10,560 bases of DNA. It comes from Elusimicrobiota bacterium. Lineage in GTDB: Bacteria; Elusimicrobiota; Elusimicrobia; O2-12-FULL-59-9. Both the position numbers and the translations under genes were made by a program. Every line of letters starts with the position of its first letter. The stretch's first letter is position 1. The stretch lies in contig JACQRQ010000007.1 of assembly GCA_016206405.1 (NCBI GenBank), positions 1-10,560 on the forward strand, written 5' to 3'. The notes under the pieces are model-generated. The model was not told the DNA's origin and made no database searches. It saw nothing but the letters and a program-made list of their open reading frames with translations. Shown in pieces: positions 1 through 9,000 of the stretch.

Positions 1-3000
1 ATCCACCGGCAAGACGGGATACATCTGGTCGGCCGGCAATTTCCAGGCTCCGGCGACTTTTTTAGGCGAGAATTCAAAATGGAACGCCGCGTCGGCCTCA
101 TCCCCGTGGGCCTACTCCGGCGGCGGAAGCTGGCCCGGCAGCGCCGCCGAGCAAAAAGACGGTTATACCTACGATTTAAACGCCCGCGGCCACGGCTCCG
201 ACGAGGGCTACGGGCTGGCGACCAGCACGCTGGAGTTCACCATCGACAAGCTTGTCCCGGTTCCGTCCGTCACCAACCCCGCGGGAGGCGTGCCGACCAA
301 TTCGGTCGCTTCCATCAACGGAAGCGTTCAGGACAGCGGCGCGGGAGTGTCCAGCATCACCATCCGCATCGGGGATTTATGGAGCGCATCCAGCCCGCTT
401 TCAAGCCCCGCCAGCTATTGGAATACGACGACGGGCGTGTGGCAGGACGGCGTTTTTGAATCCACCGTGTTTGTGCAGGGCGCGCCGCCCTTTCCGTCCC
501 TGCAAGGCTGGAGCCGCACGACCGTCCTGCCGGCGTGGCAGGGCGGCCGTAAATACCGTATTGAAAACTTGGCCATGGACGCTTTGGGCCAGACCACGTC
601 GGGGGGTCAAATCGCGAGCATTGATTTCATTTACGACGTCGCTTCTCCCACCGAAACGATGACCGCTCCCAGCGTGAGCGCGGACGTCAACAACCCCAAC
701 TGGGTCAACAACTTCACCGGGATGTCCGGCGCGGTTCAGGACGACGTGACCAGCGCCTTAAATACCCGCACGGTTTATGTGCGGCTGCGCACCGAAGACA
801 ACGGAAAGTTTTGGGACCCCGGGCCTTTGAATTTTAATCTTCAAAGTTCGGCCACGCATTATTGGATTCCCATCAACACCACCGGCAATTCCTGGTCCTA
901 TGCGCCCGCCCAGTTGGCGGGAGCCATGACCCCGGGTTTTAAGTATCGCATCGAGTTGTGGTCCAAAGACGGCGCCGGAAACACCACGGCGGAAAACGGC
1001 AACCCCAACCCGCAATTTGCCACCGCGCATTCCACGGGGTATTTCAAGTTTGACAACCTTCCGCCGACGTCGGCGATCTCGTTTCCGGCCAACGGCGCCG
1101 CTCCCAACGCCTATGGTTTCAGCGTCAGCAGCAACGCCCCGTCTGTCTCCACGATGACGGGCACGGCCTCCGATGGGGTGGGGGAATCTGGAATTTATCA
1201 GGTGCAGTACCGGCTCTACGACAAGGATGCCAATCAGTACTGGTGCAGCCACTCGATCGTTTCCGGGTCGAGTTGTTATGGAGATCCCATCAATTCGTTC
1301 TTCACCTTGGACGTGGGGGAGGAGGCGCCTTGGAACGTCGCTTTTTCAACGAACGCCGACTGGAATACCTGGCATTCCACGGGCATCCCCTGGATTTCTG
1401 TCAACGGCCACAACTTCGATTATATCCTCCGGGCCGCGGACGTTGCGGGCAATACGCAGGTCAGTTATTCGACCGTCACCTTTGTGTATGATTCCTCCGC
1501 GCCGACCACCTTTATCCAATACCCCGCCGTCAGCGGCCGCGCCTATCTGGACCAATTAACGGTCATTTCGGGAACCGCGCTGGACCAGCCGCAGCCCTAT
1601 TTTTCCGGAATAGCGCCGCTGGTCAACAGCGGAATGCGCATCGGCATTCAAAGACAATCCGACAGTTGGTGGTGGACTTCCGGCAATTGGAGCGCTGCGC
1701 GCAACGACCCGGCCGTGAGCGCCTTGGATTCCTCCAATCCCAGAAATTGGTCCTTCAGCATCCCGGCGGGTTTCTGGACACCGATCGGCTCAACCGAGAG
1801 CTTCAAGGTTTTCGTCTGGGCCATTGACAACGTTTCCCAGCCGGACACCAACTATAATAATAAGGAATCCTCGACCTCCGAATCCGGCAGCCATTTTCTC
1901 ACCTTCCATTATGAGGTGCAGCCTCCCTCCAGCACGATCACGGCGCCGTTCGATTCGACGTGGTACTCCAACACCTCCCCCAACAACTTGCCCAGCATCA
2001 GCGGGACCGTCTTTGATAGGCCTCAAACCAGCATCCGCGCCGGGTTTAACGCCGCCAACCCGGCTCTGCTGGAAATCCGGGATGAGGACGCCAATCCCAA
2101 GGCGCACTGGAACCAGTCCGCGTCTTCATGGTCCGTGGCCAGCGTTTTCAACACCACGACCTTCAATATCGGCCCGGTCGCCTCCACCTGGAGCTTCAAC
2201 ACCGCCACACTGATATCCAATATGGCCAGCGGCCGGACTTACCGGGTGCGCGTCAAAAACCGGGACGCCGCCTATAACGACAACAACCCCGACACTATCG
2301 CGGGGACTGAAGAATCACTGGCGGACCCCAATGCCGAGCCGCCCAATTACGACAACATCGGTTTTTTTAACTGGGACGTCAGCCCGCCGGCGACGCAGAT
2401 CAAAAATCCGGTGAGCGGCAGCACTGTGACGGTGACCCCTGCCGTCATTACCGGCACGGCCAGCGACCCATTGTCCAAGAACGCCGGTTTGGGGAAAATA
2501 TTTGTTTCCATTCAGAGGGAGGTGAGCGGCAATTACTTGGACGCCCTGAGCGGAGGCGGCTTCAACTCCGGCTCGGCCCTTTATTTTGAGGCTTCGATAT
2601 GGCCCTCTTCGTTCACGTTGAATACCTCCAACGTCACGTTTCCTATCAACGAGTACTACCACGTGCGCGCCCGGTCATCCGACACGGTCAACAATCTCGA
2701 AAGCATCAGCGCCTTGGAGGCGGCGGACACGAACCACATCCGCTTCCGCTATGCGACTCCGGATACCGGCTCCGCGATGTCGGTTCCCGGCGCCGGCAAC
2801 CCCCATTATCAGGTGACCGCCGCCAACCAACTGACGCAATTGTTGGGCAGCGCCCAGTACGCGACCACGGCCCAGGTGTTGATCCAGCAGACCGATAACG
2901 GCTTTTATTGGTCGGGCTCCTCGTGGACTTTGTCGCTCACCTGGCTCGGGGTGCATACCTTCACCGGCGCAGGGGCGAGCGAAAGCTGGTCGTTCAACTT

Positions 3001-6000
3001 TAATTCCGCCGACTGGGCTCTGCATGGAAACAAGAATTTTAAGGCCAGCATCCGGGCTTGGGACGGGGACCCTCCGGGCGGAACGGTTCAGTCCGCCCAA
3101 CCGGCTGAAAGGACGTTCGTGATCGATTCGACCGCCCCGGTGGTTCAAGTCAGCACCCCTCCGGCGCCCACCCCGTCCGATACGGTTGCTTTCTTGAATC
3201 AGTCCACTACGTTTTACGGCACGGTCGATGATCAGCCCGCGGGAACGCCAGGACAAATCGACGCGGCCACCATCAAGTTCACGTTGGTGCGCTTGAAGGA
3301 CAATTATGAGTGGTCCGTGGCGCAATCCACCTTCGTGCCATCGGGGACGGCGCTGATCGGCCTGCCTCAGAGCGGAAACCTATACGCTTACACCACTGCG
3401 TATTTCCAGACCGGGCAGGCTTATGAGGATGGGCTTTTGTACCGGGTCAAACTGGACGCCAGCGACCGTGGTCAAAATGCGGCCGTCACTTCCACGCGCA
3501 CTTTCCGCTTCGACATTTCAAGCCCCACCGCCGTCATCGATATGCCTAAGGAAAAGACGGTGGTGAGCAGTCTGCCGTCCATCACCGGCGCTTTCAGCGA
3601 TTTCGATCCGGTCGCGCCGCTCAGCAACGATTACGACCCTTCCGGGGTGAGCGAGGTGCAGTTGTGCATACAAAGGACGCAGGTGTCTCCCATCCGATAT
3701 TATCAGGAAAGCCCGGCGGGATTTCTACAGACGGACTCCAGCCTATGTTGGCTCAACGCCGCCGTCTACGCCAGTTCCTGGGTCTACACGCACGCCAGCT
3801 TGAACGGGTCTTTCACCTCCGGAGAAACGTATATTGTTTACGCGCGCGCCAAGGATAAGGCCGGCAATGTTCAGGACGTGTTCAATACGTTCGGCTCCAG
3901 CCGGCCCTTCGTCATCGACAAAGATGCCCCAACGGTGTCGATCACTTCGCCCGTCGACGCCAATAAATACACGCCCGCCGTCATCAATCAGGCCGGCAAC
4001 CAAATAAAGGGCGCGGCTTCCGAGAATCCGGCCGGAGCGGGCGTTGCCAACGCCGGCTTCCAGACGGCCAACGACGTGGACGTGGAGCTTTCCTTCTTGG
4101 GCTCATCGGTCGATCGCGTGCTGGATGGCGGTTCGACCTATTATTGGACCGGGACGGGTTGGTCCTCCACGACGGCAACCCAATTTTTGCAGGAGGAAGT
4201 CGTGGCCGGCGGATGGTCCTTGGGGCTTTTTCCCAATTCCAATAGCGCCGCGGACGGCGCGTCCTGGGCTTGGGCGGGCGACAAGGAGTTCCGTGTTCGC
4301 GCTAAGGGACGGGACAGCGCCGTGGATGGCTCCTCGGTTGCAGCCCGCAATGCCGGCGCTTACGGCAGTTATGTGAAGTTTACGGTGGATGCGACCCTTC
4401 CGGTTTCAACGGCGACCGTGCCCGCTTCCAGCGTCACCTACGTCAATTCCCTGCCCACCATCTCCGGCACCGCGGATGGCAGCTTGGCGGGAATCAAGAA
4501 AATGGAGCTGCGTCTCGTCGCCCAAAACGGGGCGCAGGCCGGATATGAATGGACCGGCTCTTCCTGGACCAACGCCGGCGGGCCGTGGTGGTCGACGGCC
4601 ACCTTGGTCGGCAACGGAACCACGTGGTATTACAACCGACTCGGCGGAGCTTTCGGCAACGACGTGCAATATACTTTTCAAGTTCGGGCGACCGACAACG
4701 CCGACCAGGTGCAAAGCCCCGTTTACGGCGCCAATTTTGTTCTCGATACCAGCAGCCCGACCCTCTCCTTTGTGCGCCCTCTGGGTCCCCCGGAACCGCC
4801 CGGCTACTCCAATAATGCCGAGGGCGCCAATATCGGCACGGCCGGCAACCCCATCGCCGGCGCCAGCTCCGATCCGGGCGGCAATCCTTCCACCGTCAGC
4901 GAGGTGTGGATAGCGATTTCAACGGGAACGAGCGGCACTTTGTCGTGGTGGAGCGCCGGCAGCCAGAGTTTTTCTGTTTACCAGGCCAGCGTACACTGGA
5001 ACCAAGTTTCTGGCGGCCTCGCCAGTTGGACCTACGCTCCCGCGGGTCTCTCCGCCGCTTTTGCCGATAATAATATTTACTATGTTTTCGTCAAAGCCCG
5101 GGACGCCGCCGGCAATTGGCGCGGACTTTTGAGCGATCCGGGAGACGCCGAGTGGGTTTTGGCTCAGACGCGGCAAAATTTCAAGTACGACACCAGCCGT
5201 CCCACGGCGTATATCAACCGGCCGAGTCAGAGCTATCATCACAAGGCGGATATGACGACGCTTTCCGGGACCGCCAGCGACCCCAACGGGGCTACGGGGT
5301 CCGGACTAAGCGCCGTGGAGGCGGCTGTCCAGGTCCTGACGGGCCCCGATGCGCCAAACTATTGGCATTGGACCAACGCCCAATTCCAGGCCGGGGGGCC
5401 GTTCTGGACGACGGCGCAGAACCTGAGCCCGTGGTCCACCGGAACGCCGGCCGCCATATTTACGGACGCCTTGCAGTACAAGATTCACGCCCGCGCAAAG
5501 GACAAGGCCAACAACCTGCAGCAGACGGCGACCGAAGCGACGTTTTTCTATGACGTCACGGCGCCTGCCTACAGCATCACCTTTCCGGCAAACAACGGCA
5601 ACTACAATCTCGCGGCGCTTTCGAATATGAGCGGCGGCACCACCGATGCGACCTCCCAGACTTCGGGCGTGGAGATTTTGCTCAAGATGCAGGGAACGGA
5701 GGGCTACTGGAACGGCGGCACGGCGGGCAGCATCGCGGATTGGGACACGGGGGCGGGCAAGGAAAACAACTGGCGCGTGGCCACGGACACCAATCCCTGG
5801 ACAAAATCCTTCCCTCCCCTCGGCAATTTCTCGGAAAGACAGTTCACCTTGTGGGTGCGGACGACGGATTATGCCCTCAATTTTTCGACCACTCCCAACA
5901 ACACGCGCCTGGCCAACAACGAGCTCTTCGACGGCACTCCTGCCCGTCAATTCAAGTTCGACAACACGGCTCCGATCTCGGTGACCACCAATCCGGCCCA

Positions 6001-9000
6001 AGGGGCCTATATCGCGACGTCCATGACCTCGATCGCCGGAACTTCCGATGAGACGGCCATAGGCGGCGACGCCCCGTCCGGCGTCAACAACCTCAAGCTG
6101 AAGATCAAGCGCAGCGACGGCGAATATTGGCGATTTGACGCCAGCACTTGGACCGCCAACGCGACCGACCCCGGATTTTCCGATATAGGCATCCAGTTGC
6201 TTGGAACCGCTCCTGCCGAATGGCTCCATACCTTCCCGGCCGCCGCCTGGGAAAACGGCTACCAGTATTCCATCAATCCCCAGGGTTTCGACGTGGCCAC
6301 CAATGTGGAAAACAGTTATTCCACCCAGACTTTTATCGTGGATCTGACGACTCCCACCTCTTTGGCGAGCGTTCCGGTCAACAGCACGTTCACGGCGACG
6401 GTTCCGGTCTTGTCTGGGACGGCCGATGACAGCGTGGAAAATCTCTTAGGCTATTCCGGATCCGGCGGCCGGCGTTTTGAATCCGGGATCAGCACGGTCC
6501 AGGTGGCTTTCCAAAGGCTTTCGGACGATTATTGGTGGAACGGCGGCGCCTTCACCCAGTCCGGGTCGATTTTATGGTCCACGGCCGTTTTCATCGGAGA
6601 TTCCTCCGGCACGTGGTCTTATGACGATATCACCAGCCTGCAAAACAATACGACATTTCAGTTGACGGTGCGCGCCTGGGACCGGGCTGGGCATATCCAG
6701 CCGACCTTGACCTACAGCACCTTTACTTTCGACCAGACGGCGCCCAGCGCCCTGGCGACGGGGTGGACAGGCACTCCCGACGGGGCCAATTACCGCGCGG
6801 TGACCTCCATTCACGGAACCGCCGCCGATGATTCTCCCGGTCAACTGTCGGGAAAGATTCAAATCCGCATCCGGCACCACAGCGGGGGCACCGGGTTTGT
6901 GGCCTATTGGAATCCGAGTGAGCCCGGTTGCGGCGGCAATACCGATGCCTGTTGGGTGGCCTCGGAGACGTGGATCGAAATAAATTCGGGCACTCCCGCT
7001 AATTGGACCTACAACACCAGCAACGTCGCGTGGCGCAACAACGGTCTTTTCTATATCGCCGCGCGAGCCAAAGACAGGGCCGACAATCTCACGGCTGCTC
7101 CAGCGCCGACGGTTTACCAGTCCAGCTTTTCGTTTTTGACGCCTTCGGCGGTGATGACCATCAACCAGCCGCCCAGCCCCGATTTCAAACACTACCGGAA
7201 ACAAGCGTCCGAGATCACGGCTATCGCCGGAACCGGCGCCAATTTGAGGGACATCGACAATGTGCGGGTTTCTTTGCAGCGTCATTCCCTGCTGTTTGCG
7301 ACCAGCTATTGGTACAACCTGACGCCGCAGGGTTGGAAAAGCGACGCTTCCACCTACACCTCCGTCCAAGCCGATACCACGACCGCCAATTTCCCATGGA
7401 ACATCACCTTGCCTCAGGCGGCCTATGATGTGGGCAACACCTCCTATACCTTGACCGTTCGAGGCCTCAACTCGGCCGGGGAAGAGACGGTCCGCACGCG
7501 CATTTTTTATGCCGACAACACCGAGCCGACCGCGGCCATCAGCACTCCGGCGGCCAATGCCTACCTCCGCCTGCCGCCGACCATTTCCGGCACGGCGTCC
7601 GATTCTACAAATCCCAACCCTCCCTCCATCGACGGCACCGCCGGTTCCAACGTGTTCGTGCGCCTCAAAGATTTGACGACGAACCGGTATTGGGATGGAA
7701 CCCAATTCAATCAGGATGAAAATCCCTATGATTTAGCGGCGAGTTTTTCCCCGGCGGAGCCCGTGGATTGGAGCACGGCCACGGCCGCGGCGCTTCTCGA
7801 CGGCCGCCAGTATCAGATTTTCGCCCATCCCCAAGACAAGGCAGGAAATCCGAGTCCTGTCGTGGAAGGCAACTTGACCAGCCGGTTTATATACTTTGAC
7901 ACCTCGCCTGCCGTGGGTTACGTCAACCAACCTTCCTCGGCCCAAGTCTACATGAGCTTGACCGTTCTCACGGGAACGGCGGCGGATCCGGCAGGCGTTT
8001 ATGGCTCCAATTTCTCGGGACTTGACAAGATAGAGGTTCAAATCCACGATCAAAATGGGGGAGGCCGCTGGGGAGGTTCGGCCTTTAATGTCTTTCAGAG
8101 CACTTATGTCTTGGCCTCGGGCACGGACAACTGGACATACAGCAATTCCAGCCTGCAGGCGGCCTGGGTATCGGGGCGACAGTATGTGGTCAATGTTCGG
8201 GCCTACGACAAGGCCGGCAACGCGCAGAGCGTTTTCAGCGTGTGGGGCTCCAGCCGTCCATTCTATATAGACAAATCTTCTCCGACTACCAGCATCAGCT
8301 TTCCAGCGCATGACGCGGCTTACCGCCCTTCGGCGGTCAGCGGCGGCAACGCCTTATCAGGCACGGCGGCCGATGCGGACGCCGCCCTTTATCCGTCCTC
8401 AGACTCCCTGCAGGAGGTGGAGTATTCCCTGTGGTACTTGCAGGGCGGCACCAGCTATTACTGGGATGGGGCTTCGACTTTTGTCAGCGGCGGCACCCAA
8501 TGGCAGGACCTCGGCAACGGCAGCACGACCACTTGGACCTATAATTTTTCCGATCAAAACAACTGGTTGTCGGACAAGCATTATTACCTTAGGGCACGAG
8601 GGGTGGATAGGGCCAAGATCGCTCCCAATACCGTCTTCGGCAACAAAACCGAAAACTTTACGTTGGGCGGCAATTGGATTCACTTTATCGTGGATAATAC
8701 CCCTCCCGTCTCAAAGGTTTCGACTCCCACCGCCGGAAGCTTTATTCAAAACTTGAACAATCTGACGGGCACCTCTAACTCCGATTTAGCGGGAGCTTCT
8801 ACTTACTATTTGCGTATTTTTTATACGGACGGCAGCGACTACTATTGGTCCGGCAATGCGGCCACGGGATGGACGACGACCTATAAGAATTTGCCCGTGG
8901 CTTACAGCGCTCAATCGGGCACCACGACCGTGGAGTGGTCTTATCCGGGCGGGACGTTGGGCCAGGAAAGCCCGACCATAGTCCAGCCGGATGGGACGGT

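Larger units (their letters stand above)
2..4390 (+). repeat. Super-repeat cycle A (units R0-R10), 5' end cut by window
   Basis: First of three 11-unit blocks; the phase is arbitrary and set so that R0, R11 and R22 are equivalent. R6-R10 match R17-R21 in order with private markers: N-T-S-N-V in R6/R17, missing junction Asp before R7/R18, V-R-L-K-D in R8/R19, G-S-S-R-P-F in R9/R20 and a long final hairpin in R10/R21. R1-R4 match their counterparts only weakly, so the 5' part has either diverged further or come from a different event. Confidence 0.6.
4391..8695 (+). repeat. Super-repeat cycle B (units R11-R21), complete
   Basis: The only complete 11-unit block: 4,305 bases, 1,435 residues. Its 3' part (R17-R21) pairs with R6-R10 of cycle A, and its 5' part (R11-R15) pairs with R22-R26 of cycle C. 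The closest pair is R15/R26, which share P-A-Q-G-A and G-V-N-x-x-K-x-K-x-K-R. Junction-to-junction offsets between equivalent units are about 4.2-4.4 kb in the well-matched region. Confidence 0.65.

Noticed and set aside
79..459. Forward ATG frame of 126 codons near the 5' edge as a possible gene start
   Set aside because: It is in a different phase from the Ig-like frame, its product is Arg-rich low-complexity, and the Ig-like frame is already open upstream of it.
2675..3325. Complement-strand open frame of 216 codons
   Set aside because: Antisense shadow of R6-R8; no domain, and no room for its own promoter or RBS outside the giant frame.
3122..3514. Possible frameshift or assembly join where R7 passes to R8 with an irregular opening
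   Set aside because: The phase is constant through the region, both flanking junctions (F-V-I-D and F-R-F-D) are intact, and R8 keeps the same features as R19.
5306..6229. Complement-strand open frame of 307 codons
   Set aside because: Antisense to R13-R15, which have intact motifs. Arg/Gly/Val-rich composition and no family signature.
6572..7705. Complement-strand open frame of 377 codons
   Set aside because: It lies wholly opposite units R16-R19 of the giant frame, is rich in Arg and Gly as GC-rich antisense frames are, and shows no recognisable domain.
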